From VAZQ01 sp036498625 (GTDB lineage Bacteria; Pseudomonadota; Alphaproteobacteria; Rhizobiales; Xanthobacteraceae): a DNA stretch of 9,256 nt. The stretch spans positions 1 through 9,256 of the forward strand of contig DASYFD010000333.1 of NCBI GenBank assembly GCA_036498625.1, in the 5' to 3' direction. The notes under the pieces were generated by a model, which did not search any database, had not been told where the DNA came from, and saw nothing but the letters and a program-made list of their open reading frames with translations. A program made the position numbers and the translations under genes. Shown here in pieces: positions 1-6,000 of this stretch; the stretch's first letter is position 1; each line of letters begins with the position of its first letter.

Positions 1-82
1 TCATGGCCGGGCTTGTCCCGGCCACCCACGCCTTACTTTGTGGCGCGAAAGGCGTGGGTGCCCGGCACAAGGCCGGGCATGA
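1..82. repeat. Intergenic palindromic repeat with cloverleaf architecture
   Basis: This is an imperfect palindrome spanning the left edge of the window. Bases 1-4 pair with 79-82, and 23-34 pair with 49-60 (12 bp, perfect) around a loop at 35-48. Each arm also folds on itself: 5-11 pairs with 17-23 (GGCCGGG/CCCGGCC, loop CTTGT), and 60-66 pairs with 72-78 (GCCCGGC/GCCGGGC, loop ACAAG). The result is a four-way-junction shape. It resembles the short palindromic elements I recall from intergenic regions of Bradyrhizobium-type genomes; family assignment is from memory. The element may extend left of the window. It could act on mRNA ends or simply be a non-autonomous mobile repeat. Confidence 0.8.
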
Positions 83-288
83 CGACGGAGAGACTGTGCG
101 TCAACCCGACCAGCATCCGCACGATAACTGGTTGCGTAGACCGCCAACCTGCGGCTGTTGTGCGACAGCTTCAGGCGCCAGCAATTGACCCCGGCGCATT
201 GTTTCCGGATTGTATTATCAATGACCGGAGGACGAGGTCCGGCCGGCGGCGTTCGTGCCGATGCCCGACTTTCATCCGAGCGGACCCG
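83..288 (+). other. Non-coding leader upstream of the MBL hydrolase gene
   Basis: I see no gene in this stretch. It must hold the promoter of the hydrolase gene at 289 if none lies further left. The only candidate boxes I find are TTGACC at 185-190 and TATTAT at 213-218, but their 22-base spacing is too long for a normal sigma70 promoter, so I do not call one. The reading frame of the hydrolase stays open through this region back to base 13. However, the translated sequence there lacks family character, and part of it would read through the palindromic repeat. Confidence 0.4.
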
Positions 289-1200
289 ATGAGCCAAGAC
301 ATTCCCTTCGACAAGAGCTTCGACCTGCCGCCCGGCCGGGTCGAGGAGGTGATGCCGGGCGTACGCCGGCTCCTGGTCAACAATCCGGGGCCGTTCACCT
401 TCAAGGGAACGCTCACCTACATCATCGGCAAGGGTTCCGTCGCCGTCATCGATCCGGGTCCGATCGACGAGGCCCACATGGCGGCGCTCCTCGATGCGGT
501 GCGAGGCGAGACCGTCACCCACATCCTGGTCACCCATACGCACCGGGATCATTCGCCGGCCGCGGCCCCCCTCAAGGCCGCGACCGGCGCCAAGACCTAC
601 GCCGAGGGGCCGCACCGCGCCGCCCGCGCGCTCCATGTCGGCGAGGCGCCGCCACTCGATTCCTCCGGCGATCGCGATTTTCATCCGGATGTCGCGCTCG
701 CCGACGGCGAGACCGTGAGCGGGCCGGGCTGGGCGATCGAAGCCGTGACCACGCCCGGCCACACTGCCAACCACATGGCGTTCGCGCTCAGGGGCACGGA
801 AGTGTTGTTCTCCGGCGACCACGTCATGGCCTGGTCGACCCCGATCGTGGCGCCGCCCGATGGCGCCATGAGCGACTACATGGCGTCGCTCGAGAAGCTC
901 AGCCGTCGCGCCGAGACGCTGTATTTTCCGGGCCACGGCGGCGTCGTGCGGGATGCGCCGCGGTTCGTGCAGCAGTACATTCATCACCGCCGCGCCCGCG
1001 AAGCCGCGATCCTCGAGCGGCTCGCCGCCGGTGAAGCCGACATCCCGACCCTGGTGGGCGCGATCTATATCGGGCTCGATCCGCGCCTCACCAAGGCGGC
1101 CGGGCTGTCGGTGCTGGCGCATCTGGAGGATTTGACCGCCCGCGGCCTGGTGGTGACGCAGGGCGCGCCCTCGATCGAGGGACGCTATCGCCGACCGTGA
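289..1200 (+). CDS. MBL-fold metallo-hydrolase (LACTB2/glyoxalase II-like), 303 aa
   Basis: This is a predicted cytosolic metal-dependent hydrolase of the metallo-beta-lactamase fold. The signature HTHRDH is at residues 83-88, with further metal ligands at H158 (TTPGH), D177 (SGDH) and H216 (FPGHGG). Together these make a complete binuclear site. Residues from about 235 to 303 are helical with a turn resembling the winged-helix tail of LACTB2-like proteins, so the length is normal for that group. No signal peptide is visible. I chose the ATG at 289 because the protein from MSQDIPFDKSF onward looks like family members I recall. Its ribosome binding site (GAGCGGA just upstream) is weak. The frame is open further upstream, but that part lacks domain character. 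The substrate cannot be told from sequence; thioesters, lactones or nucleic acids are all possible in this superfamily. The next gene is convergent, so it is probably transcribed alone. Confidence 0.93.
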   Translation: MSQDIPFDKSFDLPPGRVEEVMPGVRRLLVNNPGPFTFKGTLTYIIGKGSVAVIDPGPIDEAHMAALLDAVRGETVTHILVTHTHRDHSPAAAPLKAATGAKTYAEGPHRAARALHVGEAPPLDSSGDRDFHPDVALADGETVSGPGWAIEAVTTPGHTANHMAFALRGTEVLFSGDHVMAWSTPIVAPPDGAMSDYMASLEKLSRRAETLYFPGHGGVVRDAPRFVQQYIHHRRAREAAILERLAAGEADIPTLVGAIYIGLDPRLTKAAGLSVLAHLEDLTARGLVVTQGAPSIEGRYRRP

Positions 1201-1202
1201 AG

Positions 1203-1217
1203 CCGGCGGCCCGCCGG
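1203..1217 (+). terminator. Weak terminator-like hairpin after the MBL gene
   Basis: Immediately after the stop codon lies a perfect inverted repeat, CCGGCGG-C-CCGCCGG. It would form a GC-rich hairpin once a minimal loop is allowed. No T-run follows, so it is not a classical intrinsic terminator. It sits in the 73-base gap between two convergent genes, where transcription must end. I see nothing else in that gap. Confidence 0.25.
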
Positions 1218-1273
1218 GGCGTCAGGCAGAGCGGATCGCGCCATCGCGGAATTCATGCAGGCCGTCCGGGTTC

Positions 1274-2113
1274 TCACCGCTGCGGCTGCTTGAAATATGT
1301 CAGGTCCGGTGGCGATTGTCCGGCCTTGACCGGCATCAGCTTTCCGTCGGCACTGAGGAAATACTGATCCGCTCCGATGACGATGTGGCTGTTGGCTTCG
1401 TGGCAGCTCTTCTCCGGCCACCGCGGGTTCTGTTCGCGCAAGTAGATCCGGTCGACCGTCCAGGGGCGGGTCAACGCATGGTCGATGGTGGTGATCTCGT
1501 CATGCAGAGCGTTGTTGTCGCCCGGGTCGAGATAGATGCGCTCCTTGACGATGGTCTGGTTGTCCTGATGCAAGGGAAGGCCGGTGGACTCGAAAACGCG
1601 CGGACCCAGGAAATTGCGGGTCTCGACTTCGAGCACGCGGTAGCGGCCATCGCGGTCCTGCTCCATCCATCGGCCGATCGAATAGCCATCGAAGCTCGGC
1701 GGCTCGTCGGTTGGCCAGTCGCGTCCGTCGGTGTGAATGCGGCGTGTGGGATAATGCAGCGGCACGAAGTACATGATCTGTGGCCTGATGACGATCTCCA
1801 TGGGATCGGAGAAGTTCATCACCTTCGGCATGCCGGGGGGCACGCAGGACGCCCCCAGGCTGTTGCCCTGTCCGCCTTTGGCCTGATCGCGCAGGCTCGC
1901 TTCGAAGATGGCCTGATATTCGGGGGTGAGCGGCGCCTCTTGCCGCAGCCCCATGGGCTTGGTGGTGTCCCATGGATTGCCGCCCCGGCCGGCGGTCGGG
2001 TTCCGCCACTGGCCTTCCCAATCCGGATAGGTCGCGTCGGCCCATGCCGGCGCGGCGCCGCACGCCAGCGCGGCGGCCAGCACCAGCGCACCGATCGCGT
2101 TTCGCTCAGGCAT
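1274..2113 (-). CDS. Secreted protein of uncharacterised family, paralogue A, 279 aa
   Basis: An N-terminal signal peptide (residues 1 to about 26, ending APAWA) predicts export to the periplasm. The mature protein begins with YPDWEGQW. It then carries APLTPEY (60-66), a CVPPGMP motif with C90, TDGRDWP (128-134), GYSIGRW (143-149), DNQTIVKERIYLD (184-196), the core ITTIDHALTRPWTV (207-220), C237 and PPDL (268-271). Two further genes in the window encode the same family. The pattern of RRIxTDGR followed by GxSxGxW resembles large families of unnamed secreted beta-rich proteins that I recall from soil bacteria; the function is unknown. The loop at 151-162 matches an EF-hand position in paralogues B and C, but here it begins with Glu and has Arg at position 9, so it is degenerate. 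The start ATG follows AAGGGAGA at 5 bases. The next minus-strand gene upstream is far away, so it probably has its own promoter. Confidence 0.88.
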   Translation of the reverse strand: MPERNAIGALVLAAALACGAAPAWADATYPDWEGQWRNPTAGRGGNPWDTTKPMGLRQEAPLTPEYQAIFEASLRDQAKGGQGNSLGASCVPPGMPKVMNFSDPMEIVIRPQIMYFVPLHYPTRRIHTDGRDWPTDEPPSFDGYSIGRWMEQDRDGRYRVLEVETRNFLGPRVFESTGLPLHQDNQTIVKERIYLDPGDNNALHDEITTIDHALTRPWTVDRIYLREQNPRWPEKSCHEANSHIVIGADQYFLSADGKLMPVKAGQSPPDLTYFKQPQR

Positions 2114-2273
2114 GAGAGTCTCCCTTGGGGGAAGGGGCGGCGGACCCGCGCCGGGAGTAAAGCTGCCGTGCCGCCGGCTCGTCAACGGCATCCGGAAGCA
2201 TTTCCGCGGCTCTTTAACTTGTGGCGGTCGGACGTCTGGCTTGCGTGCTGTTTAAGGCTCAGATCCCATGGTC

Positions 2274-2385
2274 GTCATCGCCCGCGAAGGCGGGCGACCC
2301 AGTAGCCACAGCAATTCGGATTTGGCGTATGCGTAACGCTGGTAGCACGCGGATTACTGGGTGCCCCGCATTCGCGGGGCATGAC
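2274..2385. repeat. Palindromic repeat pair, cloverleaf type
   Basis: Two inverted arms of 31 bases lie at 2274-2304 and 2355-2385 around a 50-base centre. The left arm has a perfect local hairpin, TCGCCCGC (2278-2285) and GCGGGCGA (2290-2297) with loop GAAG. The right arm has TGCCCCGC (2362-2369) and GCGGGGCA (2374-2381) with loop ATTC. The ends pair as well: 2274-2277 with 2382-2385, and CCCAGTA (2298-2304) with TACTGGG (2355-2361). The sequence type (CGCCCGCGAAGGCGGGCG with CCCAGTA) is one I recall as abundant in Bradyrhizobium-like genomes. The plan matches the repeat at 1-82 although the sequence differs. Confidence 0.8.
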
Positions 2386-2397
2386 ACGCAGATGAGA

Positions 2398-2426
2398 TTG
2401 AACTGTGATACACCGCGCACTATTCT
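2398..2426 (+). promoter_or_regulatory. Candidate sigma70-type promoter for the small secreted protein
   Basis: TTGAAC (2398-2403) and TATTCT (2421-2426) are separated by exactly 17 bases. Each matches its consensus at four of six positions. Transcription would start near 2433, giving a leader of about 70 bases before the ATG at 2502. The site begins 13 bases after the palindromic repeat ends, in unusually AT-rich sequence for this window. Confidence 0.45.
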
Positions 2427-2501
2427 GCTGGAAGCTGCGAATGCGCGGCGAGATCCAAAGGCGGTCGCTCCAAGGAGATTAGCTCAGAGGGGGATCAATC
2501 T

Positions 2502-2897
2502 ATGTCGTATCCTCGTTTGCTCGTAGCCTTGCTCTTGTGCTTGGCAGGCCCCGCGTCGGCGGAAACGATCGAAGTCTCCGACAATCATGGCGGCAGCGTC
2601 GCCGCCTATGACAGCCGCTGGGCCGGGTACGCGGCGCGCGGCGTCGACGTCAAGATCGTCGGGCCCTGCCAGTCGGCCTGCACGGTGCTGCTCGGCCACA
2701 TTCCGCGCAGCAAAATCTGTGTCACGCCGAACGCCTCGTTCGGTTTCCATCTCGCCAATCTGGCGAGCGCCACGGCCACGCTGCGCGGTGCCTACCAATC
2801 GGACATCACGGCCTGGATCGACGCCCATGGCGGCCTGAAGAAGGATTTCATCTGGATGCGCGCGCCGGATATCTATCGCTTCTTCAAGAAATGCTGA
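2502..2897 (+). CDS. Small secreted protein with minimal ClpP-like (COG3904-type) core, 131 aa
   Basis: A signal peptide (1-20, ending GPASA) is followed by a mature chain of 111 residues. It carries NHGGSV (28-33), GPCQSACTVLLG (54-65) and the SFGFH motif (79-83). This order of GGSV, then CxSAC, then GFH recalls periplasmic ClpP-like proteins of the COG3904 type, where the Ser of CxSAC could be the nucleophile (S58 here) and GFH could supply a His (H83). Those proteins are usually longer, and I see no sure third catalytic residue. It may therefore be a reduced or non-catalytic version. Cysteines at 56, 60, 73 and the C-terminal residue 131 could form disulfides in the periplasm. The ATG is well supported by a GAGGGGGA ribosome binding site at 2487-2494. 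It is convergent with paralogue B, 51 bases away, so it is likely monocistronic. Similar short proteins occur, from memory, in Bradyrhizobium. Confidence 0.8.
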   Translation: MSYPRLLVALLLCLAGPASAETIEVSDNHGGSVAAYDSRWAGYAARGVDVKIVGPCQSACTVLLGHIPRSKICVTPNASFGFHLANLASATATLRGAYQSDITAWIDAHGGLKKDFIWMRAPDIYRFFKKC

Positions 2898-2948
2898 GAT
2901 CGCCGGAATCCGATTCTCCTTCCGAAAGTGCAGGGCCTCGGATCCTTC

Positions 2949-3785
2949 TTACTTCGGCGCCTGATTGAAATGGCGCAAGTCCGGCGGCGGCTGGTCCTTG
3001 CGGGTGGGCATCAATCGGCCGTCCCCGCCCGTGAGATACTGCTCGCCGGCGATCTCGACGTGATTGTTGTTCTCGCCGCAAATGTTGTCCACCCACACCG
3101 TACTCTGGCGCCGATAGGTCTTGTTCACGGTCCAGGGCCGGGTAAGGGCGTGGTCGATGGTGGTGATGTCGTTGTGCAGCAGATCCCTGTCGGCCTTGTC
3201 GAGATAGATGCGTTCGTTGACGACGGTCTGGTTGTCCTTGTGGGTGGGCGTGCCCTGGTTGTCGAAGGCGCGTGGGCCCTTCATGTCGCGGGTTTCGATC
3301 TCCAGCGTATCGAAGCGGCCGTCGCCGTCGGTATCGAGCCATTTGCCGATGGAGTAGCCCGAAAATCCCGGCTCCGCGCCGTCCGCCGGCCAGCCGCGTC
3401 CATCCGTGTAGATCCGGCGCGGCAGGGTGTTGGAGAACATCACATAAGTCACATCCGGCGTGATGACGAATTCGGCGGGCTGGTTGAAGGTCATGACCCC
3501 GGGCATGCCGCGCGGGATGCAGCGGGCACTCGGATTGTTGCCTTGGCCGCCGGCCGCCTGATCGGCGAGGCTCGCCTCGTAGATCGCGCGATACTCCGGC
3601 GTCAACGGGGCTTCCTGGGCGCGGCCCGGCGGCTTGTTGGGGTCATATCGATTGGGGCCGTTTTCGGCCCGCCGCCATTGCCGGCTCCAGTCGGGATATT
3701 TGGCGGCATCCTGCGCGCTTGCGCTGATCGTCATCGCGAGCACTGCGGCCAGCGCCGCTGCGCCGATTGCATTCAAGCTAGGCAT
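2949..3785 (-). CDS. Secreted protein of uncharacterised family, paralogue B, 278 aa
   Basis: This is the second member of the three-copy family. The signal peptide (1-24, ending SASA) begins MPSLNAIGAAALAAVLA, close to that of paralogue A. Shared motifs in order are YPDW (30-33), APLTPEY (59-65), C89 with GMP (93-95), TDGRGWP (127-133), GYSIGKW (143-149), DNQTVVNERIYLD (184-196), ITTIDHALTRPWTV (207-220), C236 with ENNNH and PPDL (267-270). Residues 151-162 (DTDGDGRFDTLE) fit the canonical EF-hand loop, with acidic residues at positions 1, 3, 5, 9 and 12. Calcium binding is therefore plausible but unproven. The start is fixed by a strong AAAGGGAGGA site 4 bases before the ATG. It lies 59 bases downstream of the Bug receptor gene on the same strand and is probably co-transcribed with it. 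Function unknown. Confidence 0.9.
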   Translation of the reverse strand: MPSLNAIGAAALAAVLAMTISASAQDAAKYPDWSRQWRRAENGPNRYDPNKPPGRAQEAPLTPEYRAIYEASLADQAAGGQGNNPSARCIPRGMPGVMTFNQPAEFVITPDVTYVMFSNTLPRRIYTDGRGWPADGAEPGFSGYSIGKWLDTDGDGRFDTLEIETRDMKGPRAFDNQGTPTHKDNQTVVNERIYLDKADRDLLHNDITTIDHALTRPWTVNKTYRRQSTVWVDNICGENNNHVEIAGEQYLTGGDGRLMPTRKDQPPPDLRHFNQAPK

Positions 3786-3844
3786 GCCATCCTCCCTTTG
3801 GGCTCTCTCCCGGTCTGCCTGCAGCATTCAATTGGCCGCGTTCG

Positions 3845-4876
3845 CTATTTCTCCGCCAGGATGTCCTTGTAGCGCTGGATCAAAGCCGGTGGGGACCGCG
3901 CCAGGCGCTGCAGGACCTGCCCGATCTCGGCGCCCGAGAGCGGGCTGATGTCGATCTGCAGATCCCTGGCCTCCGTCAGGTAGGCGGGATCGCGCTGCGT
4001 CGCCATGAAGGCTTCCTGCAGGATCGCGGCGCGCGCCGGGGGAATCTCCGGCGGCGCGATGAAGGGGCGGGCCATCTTCAGCGGCAGCTCGGCGAGCTCG
4101 ATCAGCGCCTGCTCATCCGCCGTGCGGGCGAGCTCATGGGCGGTCGGCACATCGGGCAGGCCTTGCCAGCGGGTCGCGTGCCCGAACTGCACCAGGAAGC
4201 GCAGCTTTCCGGCGTTCAACCAATCCGCCATGGTGTTGCGCAGCGCCGAGGTGCCGACGGCCTGGCCGTCGACCTCGCCGCGCCGGATGGCGATGTTGAT
4301 GTCGGGCACGCCGCCGTAGCCGCGAATGAGCCGCAGGTTGAGCCCGAACACGCTGCGGGCGATCAACAACAAATCGGTGTCGGTGCCGCCGGCCGCGACA
4401 CCGCCGAATACCAGCGGCGGCGCGGCTCGCTGTGCGTCCGCGATGCTTCTGACCGGCGAATCCGCCCGCACCACCAGGCAATAGGCGTCGTCCTGAAAGC
4501 TCGCGGCGGTGCCGAGCCAGGTGAAGCGCTCGTTCTCGAACTTGGCGGCCGGATTGTCCAATACGCGCTCGAGCGGGTTGGCGCGCGCCATCAAGCCGAT
4601 GGTCAGCCCGTCGCGTGGCGCCGTGCCGTAGATCGCGTTCGCCATCAGCAGGCCGCCGGCGCCGGGTTGGTATTTCACCACCAAGCCGGGCGCGCCCGGA
4701 ATGTGTCGCCCCATGTGGCGGGCGAGCAGCCGGGCATAGAGGTCGTAGCCGCCGCCGGCCGAGTTGGCGACCACGAGCGTGATGGTCTTTCCTTTGTAGA
4801 AATCGTCGTCGGCGGCCGCGGCGAGCCCGGGGCCGAAGACCAGCAGCAACAGCAGGAACCGCAAAGCTCGATGCAT
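3845..4876 (-). CDS. Bug/TctC-family periplasmic solute receptor, 343 aa
   Basis: This is an extracytoplasmic binding protein of the tripartite tricarboxylate transporter (TTT) receptor family. Such proteins capture small carboxylates or other metabolites in the periplasm. A signal peptide (1 to about 22, hydrophobic LLLLLVF core, ending AAAA) precedes FYKGKTITLVV. Other family hallmarks are GGGYDLYARLLARHM (41-55), the PGAGGLLMANAIY segment (71-83), AGGTDTDLL (162-170) and the RRGEVDG segment (198-204). Length is normal for the family. The ATG at 4876 is forced by an in-frame TGA three codons upstream; no strong ribosome binding site precedes it. No TctA or TctB membrane subunit is in the window, so the receptor is an orphan, as is common for Bug proteins. 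Its neighbours on both sides are paralogues of one secreted family, and paralogue B follows after 59 bases. The ligand is unknown. Confidence 0.92.
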   Translation of the reverse strand: MHRALRFLLLLLVFGPGLAAAADDDFYKGKTITLVVANSAGGGYDLYARLLARHMGRHIPGAPGLVVKYQPGAGGLLMANAIYGTAPRDGLTIGLMARANPLERVLDNPAAKFENERFTWLGTAASFQDDAYCLVVRADSPVRSIADAQRAAPPLVFGGVAAGGTDTDLLLIARSVFGLNLRLIRGYGGVPDINIAIRRGEVDGQAVGTSALRNTMADWLNAGKLRFLVQFGHATRWQGLPDVPTAHELARTADEQALIELAELPLKMARPFIAPPEIPPARAAILQEAFMATQRDPAYLTEARDLQIDISPLSGAEIGQVLQRLARSPPALIQRYKDILAEK

Positions 4877-4932
4877 GACGCGTCACGTCGGCGGGCAAAG
4901 TCGCGCAGGCCCACATTAGAGCATTTTCCAGG

Positions 4933-4977
4933 AAAAAAGGCCGCCCGCATTTTGGGCAGGTGCAGCGCGAGGCGGCC
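4933..4977 (-). terminator. Intrinsic terminator downstream of paralogue C
   Basis: On the minus strand GGCCGCC (4977-4971) pairs perfectly with GGCGGCC (4945-4939). The second arm is followed directly by six T residues (4938-4933). The 25-base loop is long, but an alternative shorter hairpin (GCCC/GGGC) lies inside it. The position, 87 bases after the stop codon of paralogue C and 57 bases before the receptor start, suggests it ends the paralogue C transcript. Confidence 0.55.
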
Positions 4978-5064
4978 GCAAGCTGGACACCGCCGCGCCA
5001 TTGCGGCGGCGGAGGCGTCTTTCGGTCGGAACGGCTGCTCGGTGAAGCGCGCTGAAAATGCGGC

Positions 5065-5925
5065 TCACTTCCGGGTCTGGTTGAAATAGCGCAAATCCGG
5101 CGGCGCCTGGTTCTTCTTGGCCGGCATCAGCAGGCCGTCGGCGCTCAGATAATAGGACTCCTTGCCAACCCGAATGTGGGAATTGTTCTCGGCGCAAACA
5201 TATTCGCGCCAGAACGGCAGCGGATTGGGGCTGCGACGGTAGTTCTGGGTCACCGTCCAGGGTCGCGTCAGCGCATGGTCGATGGTGGTGATCTCGTCGT
5301 GCAGCAGGTTGCGATTGGTCTGGTCGAGATATATCCGCTCCTTGACGATGGTTTGATTGTCCGCGTGCAGCTGCAGGCCACTCGCATCGTAGGAGCGCGG
5401 ACCTTTCATATGGCGCGTCTCGATCTCGAGCGCGTCGTAGCGGCCGTCGCCGTTCTGGTCGATCCAGCGGCCGATGGAATATCCCTCGAAAGCCGGCTCG
5501 ATGTCCGCGGGCCAGTTGCGCCCGTCGGTGAAAACCCGGCGGTTGTCGTGAATGTACTCGATCAGGATGTAGGTGACGTCGGGCGTGATCACGATTTCCA
5601 TCGGACCATACGACATCATGGTGCGCGGCATGCCGGTCGGCAGGCAGGACGATGTTCCGTCGGCGCCCTGTCCTCCTTCGGCCTGGTCCGCCAGGTTGGT
5701 CTCGAAGCGCGCCTGATACTCCGCGGTCAGCGGGGCCTGCTCGCCCCGCCCGCGCGGCTTGCTCGGGTCGTAGGATGGATTGCCGCTGACGCCGGGAACC
5801 GGAGCCCGCGACCACTGGCCCTTCCAATCGGGATATTTGGAGTCATCGAACGCGAGGGCCGGCGCGAGCGATCCGCACAGCGCTGCGGTCAGCACGAATG
5901 CAGCCATCGAGCTTCGGTAACGCAT
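5065..5925 (-). CDS. Secreted protein of uncharacterised family, paralogue C, 286 aa
   Basis: This is the third copy of the family. The signal peptide (1 to about 25, ending APALA) differs in sequence from those of A and B, but the mature part begins the same way (YPDWKGQW, 31-38). It has a slightly longer segment after that (about 39-55). It shares APLTAEY (64-70), C94 with GMP (98-100), TDGRNWP (133-139), GYSIGRW (148-154), DNQTIVKERIYLD (189-201), ITTIDHALTRPWTV (212-225), C244 with ENNSH and PPDL (275-278). Residues 156-167 (DQNGDGRYDALE) fit an EF-hand loop with D, N, D, D and E at positions 1, 3, 5, 9 and 12. The ATG follows a CAGGGGGAGC site at 5 bases. A hairpin-plus-T-run follows the gene, so it is probably a single-gene transcript. 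A structured element lies 75-135 bases upstream of the start. Function unknown. Confidence 0.9.
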   Translation of the reverse strand: MRYRSSMAAFVLTAALCGSLAPALAFDDSKYPDWKGQWSRAPVPGVSGNPSYDPSKPRGRGEQAPLTAEYQARFETNLADQAEGGQGADGTSSCLPTGMPRTMMSYGPMEIVITPDVTYILIEYIHDNRRVFTDGRNWPADIEPAFEGYSIGRWIDQNGDGRYDALEIETRHMKGPRSYDASGLQLHADNQTIVKERIYLDQTNRNLLHDEITTIDHALTRPWTVTQNYRRSPNPLPFWREYVCAENNSHIRVGKESYYLSADGLLMPAKKNQAPPDLRYFNQTRK

Positions 5926-6000
5926 GGGCGGCTCCCCCTGTGAAGATGATGCTTGCGAGAAAACACAGGAGATTGCGTTGTCCCGGCGGCAGTCTCGTCA

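Larger units (their letters stand above)
2114..2501. other. Intergenic region between divergent paralogue A and the small secreted protein
   Basis: This 388-base gap separates two divergently transcribed genes. It contains a palindromic repeat (2274-2385) and a candidate promoter for the rightward gene (2398-2426), listed separately. The first 160 bases, adjoining paralogue A, should hold that gene's promoter, but I see no convincing boxes. I find no further gene. Confidence 0.6.

Noticed and set aside
185..218. Possible promoter TTGACC ... TATTAT before the MBL gene
   Set aside because: The 22-base spacing is too long for a sigma70 promoter and no better -10 box fits.
1..1122. Minus-strand open frame opposite the MBL hydrolase
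   Set aside because: The hydrolase on the plus strand has all its metal ligands. The minus frame is low-complexity Arg/Gly-rich and runs through a palindromic repeat.
1316..2305. Long open frame on the plus strand opposite paralogue A (329 codons)
   Set aside because: It is antisense to a gene with a signal peptide, a ribosome binding site and two paralogues. The same long antisense frame appears opposite B and C, as expected from GC-rich codon bias.
2474..2495. tRNA-like sequence TTAGCTCAGAGG
   Set aside because: It resembles the D-arm of a tRNA, but no matching acceptor, anticodon or T-arm follows, and the stretch is the ribosome-binding region of the gene at 2502.
2904..2924. Hairpin CGGAA/TTCCG between convergent genes
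   Set aside because: It has only five pairs, an 11-base loop and no T-run; not supportable as a terminator.
4136..5089. Plus-strand open frame of 317 codons opposite the Bug receptor
   Set aside because: It has no recognisable domain, it is Arg/Gly/Ala-rich as GC-rich shadow frames are, and it lies over a clearly conserved gene.
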